Assembly (NCBI GenBank): GCA_905221605.1 | Contig: CAJNDS010002589.1 | Coordinates: forward strand, 161,001-225,000 | Reading direction: 5' to 3' | DNA from: Symbiodinium natans | Taxonomy: Eukaryota > Sar > Dinophyceae > Suessiales > Symbiodiniaceae | Length of the DNA: 64,000 nt | Shown here: positions 11,869-21,500 of the stretch, one piece after another | How the letters are laid out: each line of letters starts with the position of its first letter | How positions within the stretch are numbered: the first letter of the stretch is position 1 | The notes under the pieces: generated by a model | What the model was told of the DNA's origin: nothing | What the model saw: the letters and a program-made list of their open reading frames with translations, nothing else | Databases searched by the model: none | Made by a program: the position numbers and the translations under genes

Positions 11869-14800
11869 GGGGGTCGTTTGCTGCTCTTGGCGTCACAGGT
11901 AGCCCTGCCCCCTAAACCTAGGGAATACTCCTTCGGAGGGTTTAGGGTTTAGGGTTTATAAGGGTTTATGGTTTAGGTTTAGGGTTTAGCGTTTAGGGTT
12001 TAGGGTTTATGGTCCCCAAAACCCTACATACTTCAGACTCCACTGTCATCCACGCCAGGCAGCCGAACCGCACTAGCGAGGAGGCTCCCGGAAATCAGCA
12101 GCGGTCCAGTGGTTTAGTGAAGTGGGTTCCGGGTTTAGGGTTTAGGGTTTAGGGTTTAGGGTTTAGGGTTTAGGGTTTAGGGTTTAGGGTTTAGGGGGTT
12201 TTGGGTTTTAGCTTCAAGGGCCCAGGCCTCATAGGGCAGATTGGAGGCACCTCCTGGGATTCGCGCTGCACGGAAATGAACCCCCTAAACCCTAAACCCT
12301 AAACCCTAAACCCTAAACCCTAAACCCTAAATCACCCTTTAAGTAAAGTCGCCACCCGCGCTTGCTTCAAGCATTCACTGCGCAAGACAGGAGCTGCGCT
12401 GCTCATGATCGAGCTAGGTTGTGCGAAGGGCTAAAATGTTATTTTCTCTATTTACACATATATATATATAGATGCCCAATCTCTACCCTAACCCCTCAAC
12501 CCTAAACGGGTACAACTGGGATCGATCAGACTGCCGTCCTGTGTGGCCGGAGATGTTTAGTGCAGGGTTGAGGGTTCAAAAGGTTTGGTGCTTAGACCGT
12601 GCGTCGCGAAGCGCAGGAATTCTCGATGCCACATTTTCCCTGTATTTCGTGGTATTCCTCTAATCCCTGTAGGATTGAGGGTTCAAAGCTAAAAGCCTAA
12701 TCAACTCCGCATTGATAAGCCATAACCTTAAACTCAGCCCTAAACCCTAAACCCTAAACCCTAAACCCTAAACCCTAAACCCCCTAAACCCAGCCCCATA
12801 TGGCGCTTGTGGAGGTTCCTGCCTCCGCAGCGCGGGTTGCTCCGGCGGAAGCCAATGAGGGAGCTCTCTGAGGCAACCTTATACCTTAACCCTAAACCCT
12901 AAACCCTAAGCCCTGAACCCTAAACCCTAAACCCGAAACCCTAAACCCTAAACCCTAAACCCTATACCCTTGGTAGCCCAGTGGTACCCTTTAAAGGGTG
13001 TTGAAGTACGGGCCCTCCTAAATTCCAAACCCTCCGAAGCCTTAAGCCTTAAGCCTTAAGCCTTAAGCCTTAAGCCTTGGGTTCTACAGGGTACTTTATG
13101 AGCTGTATATAAGACTTCCGCAATTGAATTACGAGACCATGGAACTACCCTCTAGGTGACCCAGTGGTACCCTTTGCCTTTTTTTTTCTGGTTCTGGGTT
13201 CCCTTATAAAGTAATCCTCTAAACCCTAAACCCTAAACCCTAGACCCTAAACCCTAAATCAACCAAAGACAGGGTGCCCTTATCACATCCACCCTAGGCG
13301 TTTGCCCTGTCGATCCTAGTCTTTAGAGCAGGCATCAATGGGGCACTTGGTGCTTTATGTAGGGTTTTGATGTTTAGGGCTTTAGGGCTGTTTAGGGTTT
13401 AGGGTTTAGCGTTTAAGGGTTAAGGTTTAGGGGTTAGGGTTTAGGGGTGCTTATAGAGGTTGGGCTCTTGAGGGCTTGTGGCTCCGGAAGCATTCGACCC
13501 TCGATCCTGAACCAAACGACGGTGTACGTGGGCTAATGGAGATTCTTAATCATATTACAAGCCCCAAAGCCTGCCAAACCTTAAACCCCAAAACGCCATC
13601 CCAAAACCCCAAACCTTAGACCTAAACCCTATAAACCCTGAACCCTAAAACCCTAAACCCCAAACCCCAAACCCTAAACCCTAAACCCCAAACAATCCCA
13701 AGAGACTCTAATCCCCAGACCCTCAACCACTCCCAAGACCCTATGAATCCTGAACCCTAACCTCTCAACTCTACCCCTTCTCAAACCCTAAACCCCAAAC
13801 CTTAAACTCTAGCCCCTCAACCCTAAACCCTAAACCCTACACCCTACCGTGGCCAGACCCTGACCACCTTAAGGCACAGACTGCCAGTGAGTGTCTGTTC
13901 GGACGGACAGGCCTACAGCACGAGCCGACATAAGTGTCTCAGCTAGGGCTGATAAGGCTTATTGACCCGTTAGTTCAAGCTCAAGGCCCTTCCCCCGTGG
14001 GGTTTAGGGTTTAGGGTTTAGGGTTTAGGGTTTAGGGTTTAGGGTTTAGGGTTTAGGGTTTAGGGTTTGGGGCTGATAAGGCTTATAGGGTCTACGGTGA
14101 CAGGGTCTATAGAGTCTGTAGGGTTTATAGGGTTCGTAGGGTGTATAGGGTTTATAGCGTTTATAGACTTTGTAGGGTTTATAGGGCATGAAAGGGTTTA
14201 TAGAGTTTATAGGATTAATAAGGTTTATAGAGTTTATAGGGATAATACGGTTTATATGGTTTGTAGGTTTTGGTGTGTATAGGGTTTATAGGGTTCAGGA
14301 TGAGGGTTTAGGGTTTTTTATAGGGTCTTGGGAAAAACTTTGCACATAGGCTCACGGTTGAGGGCTGCTTGGAGGTGTAGGGCCTGACGTATGGTCACTG
14401 TTTAGGGTTTAGGGATTGGGACTAGGATTCTCTAAAATGTGATCCATTTCGGGGTCCTTACTATAAAGCCCCATTGTTTCGCGTACCCAGAAAGGGTTTA
14501 GGGGCTGGAGTTACCTAATTTAGAGAACTGGGTTTAGGGTTTAGGGTTTAGGGGTTAGCGAGACTACTGCACGCAGGCACGTGCAATTTTCGACGGACTC
14601 AACTTTTCGGCCAGCCGCGGGCGGGAAAGCATCGACACCCTAAACCCTAAACCTGATAAACCCTAAACCCTTGTAAACCCTAAACCCTTATAATTCCTAA
14701 ACCCTTAGACACCCTAAGCCCCTGAACCCCTAAACCCTTATACACCCGAAACCCCTAAACCCTTGTAAGCCCTGAGTCCCACTGTTTCGGTTTGGGGCTT

Positions 14801-15347
14801 AGGGTTTGCCGGTATAGCTAGGGTTTGGGGCTTAGAGGCATGTGTGGGGAGCAGCCCTCCATCCACAACCCGAAAGCCCTTCAAAGTTTTTGAGCAGGCT
14901 TTAGGGTTTAGGGTTCAGGTTTTAGGGGTTTAGGGTTTAGGGTTCAGGGTTTAGGGTTAAGGGATTAGGGTTGCGCCTCTCAAAGCTCCCTCGTCCCTAA
15001 GTGCAGGGTCTAAACCCTTGTTGCGCGTCGGACTGTGAATCCGAAGCCGATTGTTCGTGTTTCCCGGTACTGGCATCTCTTTAAAGGTTTAGGGTTTCTG
15101 CATACCCCATCAACCCCCCTGAGCCCGTAGCCCTCTCAAGCCCCCAAACCCTCCTACATCCCCTTAAGCCCCTGCCGGAGCACTTGTAAACCCTAAACCC
15201 TAAACCCTAAACTCTAAACCCTAAACCCTAAACTCTAAACCCTAAACCCTAAACCCTAACTGCCCTAACCCCTAAACCCTAAACCCTAAACCCTAATAAA
15301 CCCTGAACCCTAAACCTGCCAGCGCGATCTTCAGCAGCTTGCGGCAT
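2547..15347 (+). CDS. Giant C2-domain gene, part 1: N-terminal exon chain (unknown domain)
   Basis: Proposed exons: 2547-2597, 2715-2761, 4020-4081, 4516-4532, 4890-4930, 5814-5841, 6982-7020, 8085-8148, 8664-8715, 11469-11512, 12059-12111, 12391-12417, 12831-12860, 13888-13910, 14577-14620, 15323-15347. Each starts after AG and ends before GT, GC or GA, and phases match at every junction. The joined protein (about 217 aa) reads like a normal globular sequence, for example RFEWVSDFIHELGSEG, ALVKAQGKNYLCSELFEYI and IFDGLNFSASRG. I do not recognise a family. The 5' end may lie outside the window, since no convincing initiator Met was found. The link to the C2 domains rests on phase continuity only. 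Single exons, especially 2547-2761, 5814-5841 and 12391-13910, have alternative frames. An intergenic break before 18572 cannot be excluded. All introns except perhaps the short ones carry telomere-like arrays. Confidence 0.5.
4533..4616 (+). repeat. Interstitial telomere array (TTTAGGG)n
   Basis: About twelve perfect units starting at the donor of the proposed 17-nt exon 4516-4532. The intron appears to begin within the repeat (G|GTTTAGGG). Confidence 0.95.
4738..4835. mobile_element. Family A inverted-repeat element (MITE-like), copy 1
   Basis: Terminal inverted repeats GGGACGTTCCCCC and GGGGGAACATCCC enclose the family core ACTAACAGTCCTTAATAGGG and its inverse. It is 98 bases with no coding capacity and lies in a C2-gene intron. 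Related copies are at 31252, 37040, 38292, 45741 and 51286. Confidence 0.85.
6048..6159. mobile_element. Family C inverted-repeat element, copy 1
   Basis: Termini CTAGGATGCCCAGTA and TTACTGGGCAGCCTAG. Inside are CCCTTATTCCCTTTTTTGGG and the near-inverse GGCACCCTTTTT. It is 112 bases. Other recognisable copies are near 2771, 10082, 12968 (short), 13150, 15527, 25749, 29630, 32946 and 62998. Confidence 0.83.
7663..7912. repeat. C run followed by (CT)n and (CTTT)n simple repeats
   Basis: A 22-base C run (7663-7684), then about 180 bases of pyrimidine-only simple repeats (7731-7912). The Lys/Glu/Arg-rich minus-strand frame is the repeat translated. Confidence 0.92.
8592..8648 (-). repeat. Interstitial telomere array (CCCTAAA)n
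   Basis: Eight CCCTAAA units, ending about 16 bases before the acceptor of exon 8664-8715. Confidence 0.95.
9322..9375. other. Perfect 14-bp stem hairpin
   Basis: GACTGGGCGGGCTT (9322-9335) pairs with AAGCCCGCCCAGTC (9362-9375) around a 26-base loop. No T-run follows; it is probably an element remnant or a structural element in the intron RNA. Confidence 0.7.
10082..10192. mobile_element. Family C element, copy 2
   Basis: Termini CTAGGATGCCCAGTAG and TTACTGGGCAACCTAG; about 85% identical by eye to copy 1. Confidence 0.83.
11549..11760 (+). repeat. Variant telomere array (TTTGGGG)n
   Basis: About 200 bases of GGGTTTG units, a homogeneous A-to-G variant of TTTAGGG, followed by degenerate G-rich repeats. 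It lies just downstream of exon 11469-11512. The long Gly/Trp/Phe and Pro/Gln open frames here are translations of the repeat. Confidence 0.93.
11826..11867 (+). repeat. Poly(G) tract of about 42 bases
   Basis: This is an uninterrupted G run at the end of the TTTGGGG array, the longest in the window. Its length may be imprecise because such runs are hard to sequence. Confidence 0.9.
13150..13297. mobile_element. Family C element interrupted by telomere repeats
   Basis: The left part (CTAGGTGACCCAGTGGTACC) and right part (CAGGGTGCCCTTAT...CCTAGG) match the family, but 43 bases of CCCTAAA repeat (13219-13261) interrupt it at a point where the copy at 62998 is continuous. AATC occurs on both sides. 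Confidence 0.75.
13999..14070 (+). repeat. Interstitial telomere array (TTTAGGG)n
   Basis: About ten units, grading into a 230-base field of TTTATAGGG-like variants (14080-14300). Confidence 0.93.
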
Positions 15348-15526
15348 GTAAGATGTCTGGGACCGGTGTGCAGCAGTTTTTTCACCATTAGAGAAGGGCC
15401 CCTAAGCCCTAAACCCTAAACCCTGGCCCAACCAGTAGGAAGTCCCCAGGTTCACAGACCTGAATCCGAACATTGCACCCACAATCTCCCATGCCGTTTG
15501 CAGCGTGTTTCTTTAAAGACAAACTA

Positions 15527-15649
15527 GGACCGGGAGTAGGCCCTTATTTCCTTTGTTTAGGGTTGGGGTTCCCTTCATCATCCCCTTAAAACCAAAAAGG
15601 GCACCCTTTTTTATTCCTAGGTTCCTCCCGGGTCTAGCAACAGACTTGC
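15527..15649. mobile_element. Family C element upstream of the ART/TPR gene
   Basis: ACCGGGAGTAGGCCCTTATTT to GCACCCTTTTTTATTCCTAGG, ending about 20 bases before the ATG at 15672. The nearly identical copy at 25749-25860 shares the subfamily ends (GGACCGG, TGGGTCTAG). Confidence 0.72.
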
Positions 15650-15671
15650 CCGAAAGGCTGCAGAGAGTGCC

Positions 15672-18229
15672 ATGGCCGCGGCATCCTCCCCCGACACGCT
15701 GGCGCGTCGGCTGCGGAAGTCCATCTGCTGCGGGTGCCTTCGGGGACGAAGTGAGTCCTAAAAGGTGGGGTCATATACCCTGACTACTATAATTCCTATT
15801 CAGGTATATGACTACCATAATGCCTACAAAGGTATATGACAACTATTATTCCTATTAAGGTAATATGAACCATAAACCCTTCTAGGGTTCATGTCGTTCC
15901 TAAGGTGGAGCCACTCGAGGCGGGTCGAGGAACCCACACAGGGCTGCTTGGAGCTTCCGAACTTGCCCGAAGGATCCATGTGCATGTATGGTATATATTT
16001 TGGGCCTTAAAGGGTGCCTATGTATACCAGCTGTAGGGCCCAAGCATAGACTAGGTACATGGATCCGTGGGGATTGCACCCCCAAACCCTAACCCGCAGT
16101 CCTCAAGAGCAACTTTGCGCATCAGAGGCAAGTCCTCACCGGGACAAAGGGAGCCGAGCACTGACGACGCAGAGCTTACAGGCTACTTCACCCACCGATA
16201 CCTGGCAGGCAGGTGGTTCGACGGTGGCAGGGACTACCTCTTGTCACGTCTGGACCAGATTCAAACCTTCCAGTACAACGCTGCAGATGGCGCAGTGCAG
16301 GTTTGGCAGTATGCTTTTGACCTGAGAAGCTTCAGCAAGCGCCCAGAAGACGTCATCGTACTTTACCACTACACCGACGAGCTTGGTTTCCACAACATTG
16401 GGAACGTGGAGCAGATGACGGCAGAGCTCTTCGCATCCCTCGAAGACCGGCGAGCGCATTTTGGCAAGGGCATTTATGCCTCTCGACACGAGCCTGCAGT
16501 CTGGGGAACACGCCTCCGCATTCTTATGAACGCCTACAGCAACGATGACCCGCTGAGCTTCGATCCAGAAGAAGCAGAGCCTCAGCGAGTGTCTCGCGAA
16601 TGGGGCAGCACGAGGCCACAGGGCCACCGTGCGGCCTTTTGCATTCCCCTGATCGTGCCGAAGGATATGGCCTACAACATCTTCGAGCGGCATACGCCAG
16701 ACATGGCTGTCAAGCGAGTGATGGGCGTTGGCGGCGGGGATCGGCCCATTCAGCTCGGTGAAGATTACAAGGGTCGCCCGGTGCACCGCAATCGTGATGT
16801 TTGGGTCATTCGCATCCCCAATGACCATGGCGAGGCCCAGCACGCAACTGCAACGGCAGACAGCCTTCTGGATGTGCTGCAGCTGCAGTTGAGAAACATG
16901 CGGCGCGAGCTCGGGAGCCAGCACCTCATGACACTCGGCTGCATGACGGTCTTGGCAAGGAGGCTCCAGGGCCAACACAGGCACGAAGAAGCCGAGCGGC
17001 TCTACAGGGAGGCCCTGGAAGGATACAAGAGCTCCCGAGGTGAGTTCCATCAGCGCGAAGCAACGACGCTGTTGATCAATCTGTCACTGATCCTGAAGCA
17101 GCAGCACAAGCTCGAGGAGGCGGAGGAGATGCACCGCGCGGCCCTCCAGCAGTCCCGAATCGTCCTAGGCGACCACCATATCAATACCTTGACCTGCATT
17201 AGCAACCTCGCAATTTTGCTTTCAGCAAGTGGCCGAGACGAGGAGGCAGCAGTGCTGCATGACGAATGTTTGGAGCAGCGCAGGGCAAAGCTTGGCGACG
17301 ATCATCCACACACCCTGATCAGCATGAGACATCTCTCAGATGTGTGGCGGGCGCTGGGCAGGCTCCAGGAGGCGGAAGTCATGGCACGCGCGTGCCTTCA
17401 GTTGACGGCTGCCAAGTTGGGGAAGTCGCACCCGGAAACGCTGAAGAGCACCGTTTTGTTGGCCAGCTTGCTAAGCGATCAGGGTAAGTACGAGGAGGCA
17501 GAGCCAATGCTTCGCGAGGCCACAAGCACTTACCAGGCCAAACTTGGCAAGGCGAACCCAAATTCTTTGTTCAGCCTCTCCACTCTGGCATTCTGCCTGC
17601 AGAAGAATGGAAAGCTTGTTGCGGCAGAGGTACTCACTCGTGAGTCCCTGGAGTTGCAAAGGACCATTAACGGGTTCGAGTGCACGGGCGCGATCGTTGA
17701 GGTGAACAACCTGGCAGAGGTCCTGCGCAAGAAGGGTGAGCTCGGGGAAGCATCGCCGCTTCACCGCGAGGCTTTGGGAAAGGCTCGGGCCCTGCTGGGT
17801 GAGTCGCATCAGCTGACGATGACTTTTCTGAGCAATCGCGCAAAGCTGCTGCATGACCAGGGCAACTTGGAGGAAGCGGAGCGGCTGCAGCGCAAGTCTC
17901 TGGAGCAACGCCGCGTGAAGCTGGGAGAGTCCCACGTCGACACGGCTGCCAGCATGCACGAGCTCGGACGGCATCAGCAGGCGCGGGGCCACCTGGAGGA
18001 GGCGGTGTCTCTCCTTCGCCAGGCTCGGGAGAAGCGGCGGGAGCAGCTGGGTGCAAAGCATCCGGACACGCTCCTCAGCACGCGGCACTTGGCCGCTGCG
18101 TTGGACCTGTGGGGTGAGCCGAAGGAAGCCGGCCGGCTTCGCCAGGAGCTGGAGTCTCAGCCAGCTTTGGGATTCAAAGGGGTTGGCTTGGAGTGCAGCC
18201 TCCAGCAGCTGAAATGCGCCGGAGCCTGA
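15672..18229 (+). CDS. ART-like domain plus kinesin-light-chain-type TPR protein
   Basis: Exon 1 is 15672-15750: ATG, MAAASSPDTLARRLRKSICCGCLRGR, then a strong A|GTGAGT donor. The main exon runs from an AG acceptor at 16099 to TGA at 18229 (709 codons). The open frame extends upstream to 16067 but lacks an ATG, so splicing is needed. Numbering codons from 16067, residues 95-250 hold LYHYTDELGF (100-108) and FGKGIYAS (132-139), resembling the His and Tyr strands of ADP-ribosyltransferase-fold domains. Residues 265-705 are about ten 42-residue TPRs of the kinesin light chain type (LG..HP.TL...LA..L...G...EAE.L.R.AL). The N-terminal basic stretch plus CCGC may be a lipidated membrane anchor. Junction phases need one more small exon, perhaps near 15948-15970. 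Its function is unknown; the TPRs suggest a scaffold. It lies in a 3.2 kb intron of the proposed giant gene, on the same strand. Confidence 0.85.
15761..15904. mobile_element. Family B inverted-repeat element, copy 1
   Basis: Begins GGGGTCATATACCCT, has repeated GGTATATGA segments and ends TAGGGTTCATGTCGTTCCTA. It occupies the start of the first intron of the ART/TPR gene, ten bases after the GTGAGT donor. Related sequence occurs at 43795, 48058, 49632 and 51646. Confidence 0.75.
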
Positions 18230-18571
18230 GAACAGGGCCCTTGCGAGTACAGACTCCGACAAGTCTTGGGAAATCCTGGGAAATCTGCCGGACTGTTGCC
18301 TTGAATTCAAATGACCGGCCTCACCAAGTGCATGCTCAGTTTTCCTTCAAAGTTTCTTGTCAGCTGGACCACAAGTGTAGCTGCTGAGAACGCTTCGCCA
18401 GTCCAAGCAAAAGCCGGAGCTCGACGTACTCCCCGTTGCCACAACTACGTGGTTAGTTCTCGAGATCGGGGTCACTGTTTGGGTCTATAGTAAGGCACCC
18501 TTAACGAAATAATTTAGATAAGTAATGAGAACTACCCACATGTCCTTGAGAGCCCGCAACCCTTCCTGCAG

Positions 18572-21500
18572 GTGGACGCCATCTTGGCCAAGGACACTGA
18601 GAAACTCTAAGCCCTAAACCGTACCCTAAACCTGCCCATTGGCGAGCTTGAGCAGTGATGAGGTCTGAATTAGCAGGTTATCTGCGGTGACTTGTGATGA
18701 CAACGTCTCAACCCCTGAGCTGCTGTTGCAGTTGCCTTGTGCGCGGCGAACAGGTTTAGGGTGATTAGGGTTTACCGGGTGGGGCTTGGGGTTATTCAGG
18801 TTTTCTTGCGGGGTTATCAGAGGGTTCTCAGGGTTGTTGGGGCATTTTAGGGTTTAGGCTTCTCAGCGCTGTGATTCGGTTGGTGGCTCCCTTGGCATGT
18901 TGTACGCGATCCGGTCCCCGTCTTGGAAGCGGCCACGGAACGCAGCCTGATGACTTCTTGACAAACTTAGCAGGTTATCTGACAAGACCTGTGATGTCAA
19001 AAGGAGGACGCTGAGCTGTGCTTGAATAAGTGGGCTTGGTTGAACCACGGAACGCAGCCTGATGACTTCTTGAAACTTAGCAGGTTATCTGACAAGACCT
19101 GTGATGTCAACAGGAGGACGCTGAGCTGTGTTTGAACAAGTGGGCTTGGTTGAACCTGGCGCGTGTGGGGCTTGTAGGGCACTGATGGAGGACATGATCA
19201 GATCAGCGTTTAGGGTTTAGGGTTTAGGGTTTAGGGTTTAGGGTTTAGGGTTTAGGGTTTAGGGTTTAGGGTTTAGGGTTTAGGGTTTAGGGTTTAGGGT
19301 TTAGGGTTTAGGGTTTAGGGTTTAGGGACGCTTGAGATGAGAGCCTCAGTCGGGACCATTCATTTGCCTGCCGACCGCGCGATGGGACGTCCAGGTGGCC
19401 ATACTCAAGAGACGTACTGACTCAGCCCAAAGGAATCCCGAAAAACCTTAGACGCCATAAACCTGACCATACATTAAACCCTATTCTACACCCTATTTAT
19501 ACTATAAAGCCCTCCAAGCCCTTTAAACTCCATAACCCCAAACCCTACACCCCTTGTCAAAACCCTAAGCCCTAAACCCTGTAAACCCCCCCCCCCCCCC
19601 ACAACCCCAAACCCTATAAACCTTTAAACTATAAACCCCCCCCCCCCCCCCCCCCCCCCAAACCCTATAAACCTTAGCAAGTCCAGTCCAGGGCTTGGAC
19701 AGGAAGAGTGATGCGAAGACCGTGGGTCTTTCTGGGCTTGTCGGGGTGCAGACATGCGAGGCCCAGTGTCGTCAAGGGCTTAGGGCTTGTAAGGGTTTAG
19801 GGTGTAGGGGTTTAGGGTTTAGGGTTTGTAAGGGTTTGTAAGGGTTTAGGGTTTATAGGGCTCATGTCGATTCTCTACATGTCTGGTTTAGGTTTAGGGT
19901 TGAGGTTGCTGTGATGAGGACTTGCAAAAGAGGCTGCCCGCACAGGAACAATCATGCCGTACAAGAGACTTCTGCGTGATGGTGATAGCAAGCCTGGCAA
20001 GAAAACTTGAGAAAGGAGATAGTGACAACATCAGCTATATGATAGCAACCAGGAAAGAGCAATAATAGCAAGAATCATCGGGTGGAGTGCGCCTTATAAA
20101 TACATAGTATGCCAGAAATGTGCCAAAAAAATCTGGGTATAGTTACCCCCTTGTCGGTTTTTTTTTTTTTTTTTGGGGGCAGAGGGGCAGAGGCCGACCA
20201 AGATGCTCCGGGGATTGGGGGGTGGGTTTAAGGTTTGGGTTGAGGGCTTAAAGGTTAGGGCTTAAGGTCAAAATGTTAGAAGGTTCAGGGTCTAGGGCCT
20301 GCTGTAAGGTTGTAAGGCTCAGACTTTAGGGTTTAGGGTTAGGGTGTAGGGTGTTTAGGGTTTGATTTGTCCGTGCTCCTTGAAGGCTCAAAGTGCAGAT
20401 AGTTGAGATCAACTTCAGTTTGTGGCACGTGCAAGAGAACAACATGCCAACAGGTGCGGGTCAGGGTTTAGGGTTTAGGGTTTAGGGTTTAGGGTTTAGG
20501 GTTTAGGGTTTAGGGTTTAGGGTTTAGGGTTTAGGGTTTAGGGTTTAGGGTTTAGGGTACAGGCTGCGCCTTGCATTCTCACCCCCAGGCCTTCAGAGAC
20601 ATCAGGGCAAGTATGAACACAACTCAACCCCTAAAGCCCAAATCCTAAACCCTGAACCCTGAACCCTGAACCCCGAAACCTAAACTCTAAAAACCCTAAA
20701 CCCTGAACCCTAAACCCTAAAACCCCTGAGCTCATTCCGTGAACCTCCCCACAATTCAAAGACCAAAACCGCATCCAAAGTCCGCTTGGCTCATTTCATT
20801 GGAATCCTGCAAGACAAGGTCCCTGAAAGGGGTCTTTAGGGTTTTAGGGTTTAGGGCTTAGGGTATTGCAGGGCTTAAGAACCACACCCCTTTTCCGGTA
20901 GAGTGCTTCTAGCGCCTCCCGCCATGAACCCGCGCAGCAAAGCACTGAAGGGGTCGACCTGCGCGCAGCGCATTGAGGCCTCCTAGACACCCCGGGGGGT
21001 TCGAATCACCCGAACTACTATTTGCTTATTGCAAATTAAGTATTCCTCCTTAAAATATGGGCAAAATAGGCATGCGTTTTTTTCAATGTTGTTGGGGTTC
21101 TGAAGCAATTGGTAGCTAAGGGTACCTATCCTGCGGGGGGTCCTTCTTGTTTGGGAGACTGCTCTCTTTGGGGTAGATGAAGGGGTATCCCTTGGGCTAG
21201 ATCAGTGTTAGGGATCCTTTTTACTTTTTGGGTTTTGGGCTTTCTTATATATGAACAAAAAGGATCCTTTTTTCTTCCTAGGGGAACAGGGATTAAGTGG
21301 GGAAATACACATAGTAAGACTAGCCCATAGTACACTCGGTAGTCAACGGGGGAGTTTAGTAAACTAGCCTGTGCTTCAGGAAGGGCTGCGGCCCTGCGTG
21401 TGAACTCGCCATGTAGAGATTTAAGCACCAGGATCATATCGGGATTTATTATTTGTGGCTTTGGGTTCAGGAGCCCTAAACCCCAAACCCTAAACCCTAA

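Noticed and set aside
11420-11952. Gly/Trp/Phe-rich and Pro/Gln-rich frames on both strands
   Set aside because: Pure translation of TTTGGGG repeats and the poly(G) tract; not genes.
16244-18310. Several minus-strand frames of 60-279 codons
   Set aside because: Shadows of the ART/TPR coding sequence in GC-rich DNA; the + frame has the TPR motifs.
20989-21015. tRNA T-arm-like GGTTCGAATC
   Set aside because: The stem does not pair fully and no acceptor, D or anticodon arms could be found upstream.
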